From the NCBI RefSeq assembly GCF_041146795.1, contig NC_135176.1, forward strand, positions 28,281,786 through 28,345,785: 64,000 nt of DNA, written 5' to 3'. The DNA is from Maylandia zebra. Its lineage: Eukaryota; Chordata; Actinopteri; Cichliformes; Cichlidae. Under the pieces are notes generated by a model. The model ran no database searches, was not told the DNA's origin, and was given only the letters and a program-made list of their open reading frames with translations. The translations under genes and the position numbers were made by a program. Numbering within the stretch: the first letter of the stretch is position 1; the number at the start of each line of letters is the position of its first letter. Shown here one piece after another: positions 30,643 through 42,815 of the stretch.

Positions 30643-33600
30643 TTAATGCTTTTACAATGGACGGAGCCTCCAGGTCTGCTCTGTTGCTGGTGATGGACCT
30701 GATGGTCCACTTCCCAGGAGGTGGTCTGGTTCCAGAACCAGAACTTATTCCATGAAAAAGCAGGAAACATGAGGGTGCTGCTGAACAAAGAACAGCGAGT
30801 GTCTCAGTGTAAATCTGACAGATGTAGAAGCAGTTGATGGGACATAAAAGAAAAAAATAGAAATTAGAAAAACGAATTTCTACTTCTGGTGTGTGTGAGA
30901 TACATCAGACTATTTTCTGCCTTTAAGTTGCCAATCTTTAGTTTTGTGTACCAAAAAGAAAAGGGGTCACATTTTTATAATTACCAAGATAATTTAAATT
31001 TAAACTTTTTGTTTTCTCTGAGCAAATAAACAGAGGTGGAAAAGTCTGATCTTCTACTTCAAGTCACAAATTCAAAAGTAAATGTTGATGTGAATATATG
31101 GCTATTACGTAGTACTTTATTATATTTCTAGAGACAAATGCGTTAAAATTTCACTGTTTAAGTCTAGTTTACACCGTGTTTTGTTTATTACAGCTTTGGC
31201 TGTGAGGTCGTTTTGTGCACATAGAGTCAAATTTTCACATAGGTGTGCTTTCTTTCCATGACCAGCAGGAGGCAGAGTGGTCCTTCCATTACCTTCAGGT
31301 ACACCTTACCTGAGCCGTCCATAATCTTAGCTTTTCTTAAGCACCCTTCACCTGCAGGAATAACATCCCTCTGATCTCACTGTTTTTCCAGGAAACAAAT
31401 ATCTGAGAAATAAAGGGGGGAAAAAACCACCCCACACACCCGCGAGTAATGGCGACCTTTTTTTTTTCTGAAATGGAAACAAAAAGTCCGGGAATCCCGG
31501 TGAATTTAAATAAGGGGACAATCCCCCAGGGAGATCTGTGACACACACTCACATTGTGTATTTGTGTGTAAACATGACACCTGATAAAACATGGCAAAGA
31601 GTGAAAGGATAGTTAATCTGAAACTTAACCTGCACATGAACAGCAGACAGCAGACCAGGTAAGGCTCCTTCTTACGTGACACCTGTTTGCTAAAAACAGC
31701 GTAAAGCTGCACGAACACAGCGCGCCTGTGTTCGTGCAGCTTTACGCTGTTTTTAACAACTCACGGTTAAGACGATAAAACTTGTGCATTAGTATAGACC
31801 AGCTGTTATCCGCGTGAAGCATCGAAAACAGCAGGCGCTCGGCAGCTTTTCAACACAGCTTTTCATATTTGCGTCCAACAAATTCAGAGATGGAGATCAC
31901 AGTTTTCGCCAAATACGACGAGTTTTTCTTGTTCGACGCTTTAAAGCGGCTGCTGTCACCACAGGTGCCGGTACAGTAGGAGATGCTTTTATTAAACAGG
32001 CTTCAGATCCTTCTTTCTACTTTTGGTTCAGGGTGATGTCCTAAACCTGTTTGTGAGGGGCAGCCAATCAGAAGAAAGCTAGCTGAGGGGTCAGCTGCAC
32101 TGTGAATCATGCAAAGCTACTGTGTTGGAGCCCCTTAGTGGAAAGGCTGGGTCTGAATATGAGTGCAATGAGTCCACTTTAAGTGATTTTGTTTTTGCCC
32201 ATATCATTTCTGTAGGGCAAATGTATGTATAATATACATGCAGAACATTAACCTGATGCACCATTTCACCCTGTGGTTTTGTAAATATTTCTAAATAAGT
32301 GTTAGTAGTTATGAATAAATCAGAGTCCACCTGCCAGAGAGGCGATATGCTAAAAATCTAATTAAACAAGGAGTGTTTGTGTATTTTCACACTGTAGATT
32401 TACTCCAAAAAGCCACTTTTACGCTTTCACCCACTCTACATTTTACACGGAAATATATATTTATATACAGTAAACCTCTAAACCGCAGATCTAACTTAAG
32501 AACAAATTCCAATATTTACACAAACGATCCAAACTAATGGTCCGCTTGCACCTGCTGAGTATTTCTGGAGCTTTCAGCCACATAACTCACATAATGAGCC
32601 CACGTGAGCTGCTGGAGATCTAAACAGAGCGCTTGTTTTTTAAGTTTATAACGTGCCGGGTTTAGTGAGTGTTATATGATGCTGTTCTGTCAGGTGCATC
32701 CTGCAGCTCGCCATTACCTGTAAGGTATCCTTTGGTGTTGGTGCTTTTAAGAGATGCTTGAAGTCTACAGGAGGTGGTTGGAAAATGGGAAGGACCACGT
32801 TGTCCCAGATTAAGAGCCAGGGGATCCTGGTTTTCCTCCTGTTAGTACCGGCTTTGTTTGGCACTTTATTTTTTCCCTCACACTTTGCTCTCACTTCCTC
32901 TCACTGGTTAGGTTTCCATATAAAAACTACTTGGTTAAAGAGAGGGAAAGATCGTGATGTGAACCAAAAACACCCTTAAGAAGAATAATCTGCTGACTGG
33001 CTTGTGCCGTAACCCAGCGCGTGTGTGTGGTGCTAATATTTGGTGTGAGCCATTAAACCTGCAGCAGGTGTTCAGTTTGAAAGGTTATTTCAGGTGCAAG
33101 CCTCGTTTGGAGGCATCCACGGGTCTTTAGTGGATTTAGGTTGTCTGTTGATCTAATCCTAGACCGGCTCCATGAAGTCCGGGTCACAGCTCTCTGTGTG
33201 AGGTGGGATTTGTTCTTTTTTTTGGATGAAGATTGCTCCAGGCTGGATGTTTGGGAACGCTGCGGTGCGTGTGTTAGCTGTCCAAACTTTTGGGAATGCT
33301 TTACAGGCTTAAAAGCTGCACACGCACCAGTCCACACAGCTGAAATGTGCGTCTGATGAAGCAGGAGAGGAAAGCCAGATCAGGAGGTGCTGAATCCAGA
33401 GAGCGTGCTTCTCGACAAGGTCAGGGAAGAGAAAAGGTTACGAAACACATCCTGAACACATGCAAGCAACGTATTCATGATAGATGTGATTGTAGTGATA
33501 AGAAAAGTGTGAAAGTGTCGGACCACATAATGAGTGGACAGTGGCTTCTCTCTCAGAACAGAAAGTGAAGGCTCTCAGCTGCAGGTGTACCACAAGAAGT

Positions 33601-36600
33601 CATTTACAATTCAAAAAACTAAAGAAAATTCCGCCATGTTAATTCAGGTTAAAAACTGCACCTAAATATTTACATAAGGGGGGGAAAGCAAAAGCAAAAC
33701 CAGAGAATTTAATGGTGACATCTTTATTCGACTCTTTTTGATGGCGAGCTCATCTTGTGCTGCGTCTTTAGCGGGAAAGAACCAAAACTGAGCTCAGACA
33801 CCACAAAGTAAAGCTGATACTGAAGAATCAGACTCAGCAGGCAAATCATCAGGAACTCGGAAAAACTAAGTAAGTTACCTAAGGCTTGTTGATGGTTCGA
33901 GGTGTGGGTCACAATCTGGGTTTTACACATCAACACAGTTTTAAGTAACTCTCAGGGCACAGGGCGTGAGATCCCACGTGTAAGAGGAAAGGTCGAGACT
34001 AAAGACAAGCGATCCCCCCAAAAAGCTCAGAGAGCCGAGGAGAGAGTTCCCCTCGCTCTGCAGGTCGATAGTCTTGTTTCTTTGGTTCAGTTGGTCAGAT
34101 TCAACAGATTTCTATTTGTGCACGATAACGTCAGTAAATTTAACAAAGCCTTTCAAAATGTAACCTTCATCCTGTAAAAGATTTTCAAAATTTCAGGCCC
34201 TCTGGGTAAATTTCTTTCCAGCTTAACGACACGAGAAACGCTCCGCAATCAGGTCAATTTCACACACCTCCAAAGTGCCACAATCTGACACTAAAATCTA
34301 GTTTTTATTCAGCGTTATTTTTGTTCTAAGTCTGTAATGATGCAGAAACAGAAACCAGCTACTCTGCATACGCGATCTGTTTTCTGATAATTCACTGGAG
34401 AAAACTTCAGAAGGTGGGTGAAGATTTAGAGAGTTATGCCACCACCTGGTTAGAATTAATTACAGCATATGAAGGATGTCCTCTTTACCTCCCCTTTAAT
34501 AATAGAATTATCCTTTAGCTGCTTTCAGTTTCTAATATGATTATATTTATGTTTGTGGTTGTGAAACAGATAAACAGCATTAGCATCCTTAATACTTTAT
34601 AACAGATTCAGATTTGTTTGACTAAATGTGGAGTTTAAACACTTAACTTACACAAAAGCCAACGGATTAAGAAACACCTGCTTATATAAACTCGGAGATA
34701 GAACGCTTACAAATCCCTTTATAAATTGCATTTTTTCCAATATTCGCGTCCTAAATCAGACTGTAGTTTAGAAACAGTCTGATTTTATTTGTTAAAAATA
34801 GCATTTCTGCTTCACATGCAGCGCAATCTATCGCTGAAAATCTCCACCGATGCAGTCAGAGCTCGAGAGCCCTTTATGGAGGCGAGAGTTTTACTCATGC
34901 TTTTTTCCAGCCTGTCTAGACACGCAGACATTCGTACAGTCATTTAAAACTGATTGTCTGTATGTATAAACTGGTCTTATTCATTATAATTAGAGCGATG
35001 TTTGTTTACAGTAGGGCAGACCAGAGAAAAGCCACATGACAAGTCTGACTTACTCCCACAGTCATAAAAAGGATGTGTGATTTCTCAGCGCACCCACACG
35101 TCTCTGCGAACGGTATCAATAAGAGCTGCTGACGTAGAAGCATCAAAAACAGCTCAACTTGTTTAAAAAAATAAAGAAAACATCCATAAAAGGCTGCTTT
35201 CCAGAGGTTTCAAAGAACGGAAAAGTATTCGGCAGAGCTGAGGCTTAAATGCCTCAGATTCCAAATGGAGTCTGGTGCCTGTGAGAACGTTCAAACTATT
35301 CCTCGAGACATCCAATTTTAGGATTAATAGATGGCATTTTTTTTTTTTTTGTGAGGTTGGGGAGAGAGGTTAGGGTTGAGTCTCCTTGAAGTTACAGCTC
35401 AAAACTAGAATTCCCAACCCAACCCCCCCATATATGGCATTTCCCCGAGAACAGTGGGAGGGGGGAAAGAGGCCAAGCCATGCAGGATATTCTCACAGGA
35501 TGTGAGGATGGCCGGACAGCAGCCGGCAGCCGTGGGGAGAGGAGCGTCGAGCTGAAAGGAGCGATCGACCTGTGTGGGTGTGTGAGGGTGTGAAATCGAT
35601 ATGGTCAGGAGGCTTGTGAAGATTAATCATCAGCTGAAAGCGAGGTAAAAGTTCATATTGTTGGGCTGTTGCTGCAGAGGTTTTTGGAAGGTTCTCGGGG
35701 TCTCGGTGACATTTGTGTACTTGCTTACAGTTGTAGAGGTGGACGGAGTACAAATACTCATTTTGTAGTAAAAGTCCTGCGTGTAAACTCTAAAACAGAA
35801 GAAAAAGTGCACAAGTTTTACCAGCTACTAACTCAGCTGTATTGCTTGCATGGGTAACACTTCTAAACAGCTCTTTCAAATACTTTTAAATCAGCGTTAT
35901 GAGGACTTTAAAGGCTGGAAAAGGCTGATTTTCTCTCTTCACTGAGATGAAGTTGCCGTGTACCAACACGTGGACTTGAACTCTACGTGCTAAAATATTA
36001 TTTTGTGTAATAGAATCTTTTAAAAAGTTGTGATTCTGCCAACATAAAAGCCTCCTGGTTCACATTTATGCAGTAAACTCCACCACTGCAGCACTGTTAC
36101 TACTACTACTACTATCTGCAAAATGTACAAAACTTCCTCTTTTATAGGCGCTCTGGCGTTTCTGAAACTAGGGGTCACAAGCTCTATAATAAGGTGGACT
36201 TTTTCCTCACCTTAGTTAATACATCCTACATTACATAATGTCTGATGGCCTCTTTAGTGCCTCAGATGTTTATATAAGTGAAACCATGTGAGGAATTTTG
36301 AGGGGAAACATTTCTTTGGTGGATCTGAAATCTGAAGATGTCCCCCTGCCAAACAATGCTCTGTATCTCTTTCATGGTATTAGTGGGATAGTTTAAACAA
36401 ATGCAGTGAAATTTCCCCGTGGTGGGGCTGGAAGTAGAATGGGAATTAAAATGGGAGGAAGAATAAAAAAAAGGTTGAATGGGAACATTTAAAAGTCCGA
36501 AAGTGTGGATCTTTTTTGGCTGCAGATTAACGGCTGTGGTGTTTAACCAGACTGTAAACATTTCCTTTTTTCTATGAGATAAACCTTAAAGTCTATTCGA

Positions 36601-37248
36601 CTTTCATCAAAGCCCTGCAGCTCTGCGATCCGCCTTAAAATCGGAGCAAAAGGCTGATTCATTCAACTTTTTAAAGGTTTCTCTAACGCTAAATGAAGGA
36701 TGATTGCGTGCTCCAAGCATCACATGAGAGCACTGTGATGAATTAAATTAGAGCAAACTGCCTCCGTGTTTGTCACTCGTGACTTTAAACCATTCTTAGC
36801 CTCAAACTGCAAACCTTTTGTTTCCCCCGTAAGTTTCCATATGCATATCAGCTTATCAACCCATCCGGGGCACAGCGTGTCTGCCCTATAAGGTGACATA
36901 ATGTATTGTTTTGTTTCTAAGTAACCTATCAGGAAACAGTGAAGCGCTATAAGCGTGACTCACTCGCCTCAAACAGTCGCTAATTTTTTAAAAACAATAA
37001 CAGTACAAAGAGTTAATGGAAACCCTTTTTTTGGCTTAGTCATTCTTTATGCTAGAAAGAAAAAAAAAACGGCATTCAGATTAATTGCAACAAAAAGCCC
37101 CTGTTTTCATTGCATAAAAAAAAGCAACAAAACGCCTTCATAGGTCACACACTGTTACTCCTTCCCTTTTTAGTTACATATACAGCATCCTTCCCACATT
37201 CATGTGTTGCTCACTTGTGTGATCTGGACTGTCTGTGCCTGCAGCACC
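30643..37248. other. Intergenic region upstream of lrrc32
   Basis: About 6.6 kb without recognisable genes. It holds the 31.7 kb palindrome, the weaker CTCF-like site and a 12-bp hairpin at 34,753-34,785. The lrrc32 promoter and any non-coding first exon must lie here, but no clear TATA box or exon could be assigned. Confidence 0.5.
31691..31755. repeat. 65-bp perfect palindrome (30-bp arms, 5-base loop)
   Basis: Left arm TAAAAACAGCGTAAAGCTGC onward (31,691-31,720), loop CGCGC (31,721-31,725), right arm the exact complement (31,726-31,755). There is no mismatch in 30 bp, so it is young or maintained. No transposon ends or target duplications seen. Confidence 0.95.
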
Positions 37249-37338
37249 ATGGACGTCCTCCAGCTGTTCTTCCTGCTGTTGGTCAGCTGCGTGGCGGCAT
37301 CCGCGTACCCTCCCCAGCAACCCCCTCCATGCCGAGTT
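37249..37338 (+). CDS. lrrc32: lrrc32 first coding exon (signal peptide)
   Basis: ATG at 37249 is in a strong Kozak context (CACCATGG) four bases after a pyrimidine-CAG that could be an acceptor for an upstream non-coding exon. It encodes 30 residues in phase 0 and ends at a GTAAGT donor (37339). An in-frame ATG at 37204 would add 15 residues ahead of the signal peptide; 37249 is preferred because of its context and the better signal peptide. Confidence 0.85.
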
Positions 37339-40300
37339 GTAAGTAAACAGAGACGCGCACGTCTGGTCTTTTCTCTGTTTTTTTTTAACGGCATCTTTTC
37401 TCTGTTTTTTGTTCACTTACATTTTACATGGTATGTGCGCTTTCTCTGTTCATTCACATCAACTACAGGCAGTTTATTTTATAATTATTTGCAAGTTTAG
37501 ACCTGAAGAGAGTTTGTTCACGAGTTGCCAGCTTTAATAACTGGGCATTAAAATGTTATTTGTCTTCAGTGGAAGTCATGCTGATAGAGGGTTGGGGTTT
37601 TTTTTAAAGCATAGAGGACGTGTCACCCAGCTTTGCCATTGTGTACAGTGCTGTGATTTCATTTTCATGGTATTTCTGGTGATTGATCTTGCAGAAATAT
37701 TGCTGTAATCAAATGAAATGAAATGAAAAAGAAAAATGCATCACTTCCAGTAAGCTACAGTACTCGCTTTTCTTAGGAAAGATACATAAATAAAGCCTTT
37801 ATGGGTTAAAGGTTGGATCACGTAGCAATTGGTCAGAGTCATTAGTGTCAGGCTCAGATGTGTTAGCTAAAAATAGCCAGATAGTGAAAGCGAAAGGTGC
37901 GTCACCTACATTTGATGTGGTCATCAGTGGTTCTATAAATACCCAGATATCACCGAACTTCTCTGCTGAAATCGGAACGGTTTTCAGAGCATCACACTTT
38001 CTGAATGAAGTAAAAAAAAAAAAAATCCTAAAGCAGCACAAAGACACTACTGATGACATATAAGGATATGCCACAAATCACACTTTGTACACTTGAGTCT
38101 AAGACATTACAAAAAGGCTCTGTAGTTCCCTGAAGTAGCTGGTTAGTGTCGCTCTTACAAAATGTTACTGAGACAGCAGCAAATATTGCATTTGTTAAAG
38201 ACTATTTTGGGCTGTGGAGTAATACCTATTTGCTTCACTGGTTGGTATACTTTTGGAATTAGAATAAACTAGTCCTCCATGGTATTAATCATTTGTTCCC
38301 TCTAAAGTGGGGATGTCTCATGGGCCATACACTTATGTGGGCTTAACTTAAGTGGGCTGGACAAGCGACGCCCCCCACTTCTGTCAGTGTAAAGAAGTTT
38401 AATTACACAGTTGATTCCTTAGATTTCTCGATATAAGTAAAAGAAGCGCAAATCAAAAGTATGTCCTAATTTTTTACCACATGATAAAGAAATGTTGCTG
38501 CAGTAATTGAAATCCATCAGCATGACTTATAAACTATAAAAAACATGTAAAACTACAGAAAAAGTATATATATGTGTACAATCCATTGAAAAAAAAAAGA
38601 TGTGAAGAAACTATAACTTTTCTATCATTTTTTAAAATATATGACCTAATTACTTTGGTCTAATGTGAATGGCAGTTATCAATAAAGATCCAAGTCCACA
38701 ATTTATGCCCTCCTTCATGTTTTTAAAAGCCATCCAATGTGGCTGGATTAGAGTCTTTGCCAGGCTGATTCTGGCCCCCTGGCCTTATGTTTGACACCTC
38801 TGCTCTAAGAATTGCTGAAACTACATATAGGTGTGTTTCCACTGTAAAATGAAGAGCTGCTTTTGAGTGTGAGACCACTTTCAAGGTTTTGGTACCAAAC
38901 CTACTTGGTTAGGTTTAGAAAAGGTGATGCTTTTGATTAAAATCCAGAGTTCAGTCTTAAGAACTCATCATTCGCTTCATTATAAGCTCTTACAAAATCA
39001 AAACATTGTAATAAAGGTTTGTGAACAAATGTAGTTTTTATTCTGGAGGACTATCACAAACGGAGGTTCTCATTCTGGATGGTCACATGATGCTGTTTAG
39101 AGTCTCCACGATGATGAAGGTGTTTTTTAACCATCGATACTGTTACACAGTAACTGCAGCAATAATGTCCCGAGAAGTATATAAAGCGCTCTGTTTAAGA
39201 GATCAACAAAGTAGGTTAGAGGGATAGCGATGGCATAAATCTCATGTTTACCAGCCAGGAAACCACAGTTTACAACCTGCTAGGGTTTTTTTCTCAATAC
39301 AGACTGTTTACTTTTTTAAAGAGGGGCATTTCAGATCTGTATTAGACTGGACCATGAAGAGTATGCTGGAAAATGGCGAGAGGGGGAGGGTGAAGCATAG
39401 CAAATGGTCTGGAGCAGATTTAAACCAAGTCTGCTGCAGTAAGGCCCTCAGAGAGTCACCTGCTTAACCACACTGCATCCTCCAGTCGGTTCGTTGGGTT
39501 TAGGCTCTGAAAACTGCTTGGTTTAGAAAAACATTGTGGTTAGGGTTACAATAAACCCATCACCAACAATAAAGCCTCGGCATGAAAAATGACGAGTGCT
39601 GTGTACAGCCAAGAAAGCACACTACAAAACTGCGGCACACCAGCGGCTTTGATAAACAAACTCTGTATTTTGTACACTGGGAATGAAATTATGAACGTGG
39701 TCACAGTTTCTGGACAACAGTGGAGATCTGTGGTGTGGAAGCGTAAGATACAGTCTTGTTCGTAAATCAGCTGTTAATCAACCGTAAGGAAAAACAAGAG
39801 CGGGGGGGAAAAATCCCCGTGTTTGGATGTCCATGGATGCTTTTGCGATTAAAAAACATTGTGTAGTTTTCTCAGTCTGACTTTGTGAAACCAGATAGGT
39901 ATCTTCCAGCAATAAAGTCTTTCTTGAAAGCATATTTTGGCCTTGTTACAGCAAGTATTTATAAGAGAACTGAAAGTGGTGAGGTGACCGATAATGAGGG
40001 GATAGAGAGATGGGAAATGGTTGTGCGACTTTTGTGTCCAGTTTGGTGACATTGTTGCACTAAACACTCTCACTCTCATTTACTGTCATCTCTGAACTGT
40101 GAGCCATTAAATAAACCACTAGCAGACCGTAAAACAAAGATCACCTAATTGGGGATGTTGCACTTTATGGTGTTCTAGCCTCAGCTAGTTGAGCACGACT
40201 TTAGCAGTTTCTCCACTTTGTTCCCATTATTTACACAAGTATTAGTCATTTTTTTACAGTTATTCTGACTAAATGTGCCGTAAACCGCCTCACGTGTGAC

Positions 40301-42815
40301 TCAGATAATGTGGAGTTAAAGTCTGACTTAGTCTGACATAAGCAGTTGCGTGCCACACGAGCAGTATTGCTAATGAGACGCAAAGTCACGTAGGAAACAT
40401 ACGTCTTTTTTCAATGATAAAACTTTTCTCCAAGTGTGACTGATTTGTTCCTGAGCAGATACGAGATGTTCTGCCATCCAGTTCTTATTTGTTTACAGAC
40501 AGCTTGCAATCAACAAGGAATGCCCCTTTCACGATACCACAAATACGCCAAGAAGCTAAATGTACTCTGCCTTAGAGAGTAAGCAGAGAGGGAGACAGTT
40601 TTATGAGCTGTTTTTGGACATGGGGGTTTGTGGCCATATGGTTTCAATTATAAACTGCACTTAATACCTCAAACGTCTAACAGGGACGAAAGAAGAAGTA
40701 AAGGTGTGAGGTGTGTTTTCTTCTTGGTTTAGGAACTTTTTGATTTCTTTTTCTTTTGGTTGGCTTTTTTTAATCAATTCAAAGAGAAATAATCATAGTT
40801 TAAACACTTAAAATAAAAATACAACACTGGGTTGTCTTGCTGCCAAGAACATGCCTTGGGCCTTGATACACCGACTCATAAATCGACCCTCCACATCCAC
40901 ATGTGGTCTGTGTTGTGTCATGATCAGTCAACCTGGCTGTATGCCGAGATAATCAGACTCGTGTGTTTGTCTTTGTTCGTAGGTCCAGATGGATGTGTTT
41001 TGCAGCGATCTGAGCCTTAGAAGTGCGCCACTCAACCTTCCCGATGTCGTCCAAATGCTGGACCTTTCACGAAACCAGGTGCAGAATCTCACCCAGGAAA
41101 CTTTAGCATACCACACCAACCTCCGGCATCTGAATCTCCACTCCAATAAGATCCACTTCATCCAGCCCAGGCTCTTCGAAGACATGAATGATCTGAAAAT
41201 CCTGGATCTGTCCAAGAATCATTTGAATGTTTTTGCCCACTCCAAAACAAACATCGGACCTCTTAAAGCTGTGGAGTCACTGGATCTGTCAAACAACGGC
41301 CTGTACACGGGGATGTCAGACTATTTCTTGGCTGACTCTCCCAGGCTGGTGAACCTTTCTCTGAACAGCAATAGCATCACTGAAGTAGCAAAAGATACCT
41401 TCAGTGGATCCTTGTCCTTGAGGAAAATCAGCCTCCACAATAATATCATCTTAAAAATTGAAGATGGAGCTTTTGACATTTTATCTCATTTGACCGAACT
41501 TGATTTGTCCAAGAATTCAATAAGGTGCATCGACGACTTCAATCTCGACAAATTAAAAGTGTTTAATCTCAGCCAAAACAGCCTGGAGTCATTCCAAAGC
41601 GCGCAATCAGACACTCCATATGAACTTGTCACTTTTGACCTGAGTCAAAACAAAATGCTCTTCTTTCCCCGTCTCCCGAAAAACAACTGCCTTAAATATC
41701 TGGACCTTTCGAAAAATCAAATCCAAAACATTAAATTCATGGGAAACATAACGTTTAATTGCCTCAGATACCTGGACATGAGTTACAATCAACTCAAAAA
41801 AATGCCTGAAGAGTATTTTTCCATGATGGGATCACTGGAGGTCCTAAATGTGAGTAATAACTGCATTACCTCATTTTCTATTACTGATGTAGGCCTTCTA
41901 CAGAGAGTTAAGGTCATCAATCTGAGCTATAATCCACTGCAGAGTCTGACATTTGGAGAAAACACTGTGCAGTCGCTGGAAGAACTCTTCTTACAAGGAA
42001 ACGACCTCACAACCCTGGACTATCAAATATTTCAGAGACTCGCCAACATCAAATACCTGCATCTCCAGCAGAACAACCTGCAAGTCTGTGACTCTGAGCC
42101 AACAGACCAAAACCACAAGGATCCTCAAAGTTGTGTGTCCTTTTTATCTGTTCCAAAATTGGAGGCTTTGTACCTCTCTGAAAACAACCTGAGGAGTCTG
42201 CCCGCGAACATGTTTGCCAACACCCCATTGAAGGTCTTAGATTTGTCCCTGAATCCAGGCTTGGACATGCACAAAGACTCTCTTTCTGGTCTAGAGCACT
42301 CCCTGGTTCACCTTTCCATGAGGAAAAACAACATTTCCATTCTAAAAGCAGACTTGTCCTTACTGAGGAGCCTCAAATACGTCGATCTGTCCACCAACCA
42401 GTTGACCACTCTACCGACGTGGAGCAAAGAGTCCTCCATTGAGTCCCTAAATTTGCAGAACAACCACCTGGTGACACTGGAGTACAGCACCATCCTTGCT
42501 TTGAAGCACTCTCTAAAGACTCTTTACATGGGCTCCAATCCTCTGAGCTGCTGCAGCAACCTCAGATCCATCATCATGGTGCAGCAGTCCGCCGTGGTCA
42601 TTCCTGACATTGAAACGGTGACCTGCGTTCACGAGGACTACTCTGAGCCGGTCAGCATCAAGAAGGTGACCCAGACAATGTGCCATGGACCACCCGTCCA
42701 GAACTATGTTATTACAGTTATAGTGATATTGTTACTTGTGATGATCGTGTTCGTGCTCTTGGTTAAATGTTGCCACTCAAGGAGGCGGAAACATAACAGA
42801 GGTTTTAGGGCATAA
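37249..42815 (+). CDS. lrrc32: Leucine-rich repeat containing 32 (GARP), latent TGF-beta docking receptor; join(37249..37338, 40983..42815)
   Basis: The product has 640 residues (mammalian GARP about 662). Order: signal peptide (LQLFFLLLVSCVAASA), Cys-containing N-terminal cap (Cys28, Cys37), about twenty LRRs of LxxLxLxxN type, C-terminal cap beginning NPLSCC (Cys553, Cys554, Cys578, Cys597), transmembrane helix about 605-625, and a short basic tail ending RKHNRGFRA. In the family, GARP tethers latent TGF-beta to the surface of regulatory T cells, platelets and endothelium and helps integrin-driven release. Cys212 (SIRCIDDF) and Cys324 (VSNNCITSF) align with human Cys211 and Cys350, which bond to the TGF-beta prodomain. 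The close paralogue nrros/lrrc33 was considered, but the SNPGL-like LNPGL block, NPLSCC and the tail favour lrrc32. The protein lacks a mammalian insertion in the middle of the ectodomain. No frameshift or stop. Confidence 0.94.
37339..40982 (+). other. lrrc32: lrrc32 intron (3.6 kb)
   Basis: GTAAGT donor, TTCGTAG acceptor. Contains the DNA-element relic at 38.30-38.79 kb. The rest is AT-rich with nothing recognised. Confidence 0.85.
38300..38795. mobile_element. Non-autonomous DNA transposon relic (hAT-like) in lrrc32 intron
   Basis: Left part GGGGATGTCTCATGGGCCAT, then ACTTAAGTGGGCTGGAC. Right end GGCCTTATGTTTGACACCTC. These are edges of a widespread fish MITE whose ends read 'aggtgtcaaaca(t)'. 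It is diverged and no target duplication was found. Confidence 0.5.
40983..42815 (+). CDS. lrrc32: lrrc32 main exon (LRR ectodomain, transmembrane helix, tail)
   Basis: A single large exon after a TTCGTAG acceptor, as in the mammalian gene where almost the whole receptor is in one exon. It adds Val-Gln before the first internal Met and then 608 codons to a TAA-type stop at 42813-42815. LRR consensus repeats run through nearly all of it. Confidence 0.95.
   Translation, partial: VQMDVFCSDLSLRSAPLNLPDVVQMLDLSRNQVQNLTQETLAYHTNLRHLNLHSNKIHFIQPRLFEDMNDLKILDLSKNHLNVFAHSKTNIGPLKAVESLDLSNNGLYTGMSDYFLADSPRLVNLSLNSNSITEVAKDTFSGSLSLRKISLHNNIILKIEDGAFDILSHLTELDLSKNSIRCIDDFNLDKLKVFNLSQNSLESFQSAQSDTPYELVTFDLSQNKMLFFPRLPKNNCLKYLDLSKNQIQNIKFMGNITFNCLRYLDMSYNQLKKMPEEYFSMMGSLEVLNVSNNCITSFSITDVGLLQRVKVINLSYNPLQSLTFGENTVQSLEELFLQGNDLTTLDYQIFQRLANIKYLHLQQNNLQVCDSEPTDQNHKDPQSCVSFLSVPKLEALYLSENNLRSLPANMFANTPLKVLDLSLNPGLDMHKDSLSGLEHSLVHLSMRKNNISILKADLSLLRSLKYVDLSTNQLTTLPTWSKESSIESLNLQNNHLVTLEYSTILALKHSLKTLYMGSNPLSCCSNLRSIIMVQQSAVVIPDIETVTCVHEDYSEPVSIKKVTQTMCHGPPVQNYVITVIVILLLVMIVFVLLVKCCHSRRRKHNRGFRA

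Noticed and set aside
37204..37248. Upstream in-frame ATG for lrrc32
   Set aside because: It would put 15 extra residues before the signal peptide; the ATG at 37,249 has a far better Kozak context and sits after a likely acceptor.
41607..42493. Minus-strand frames within lrrc32
   Set aside because: They are shadows of the conserved plus-strand LRR coding sequence.
40983..42815. Identification as nrros (lrrc33) or a Toll-like receptor
   Set aside because: No TIR domain follows the membrane helix, and the motif matches (IEDGAF, CIDDF, NPGL, NPLSCC) follow lrrc32 more closely than nrros.
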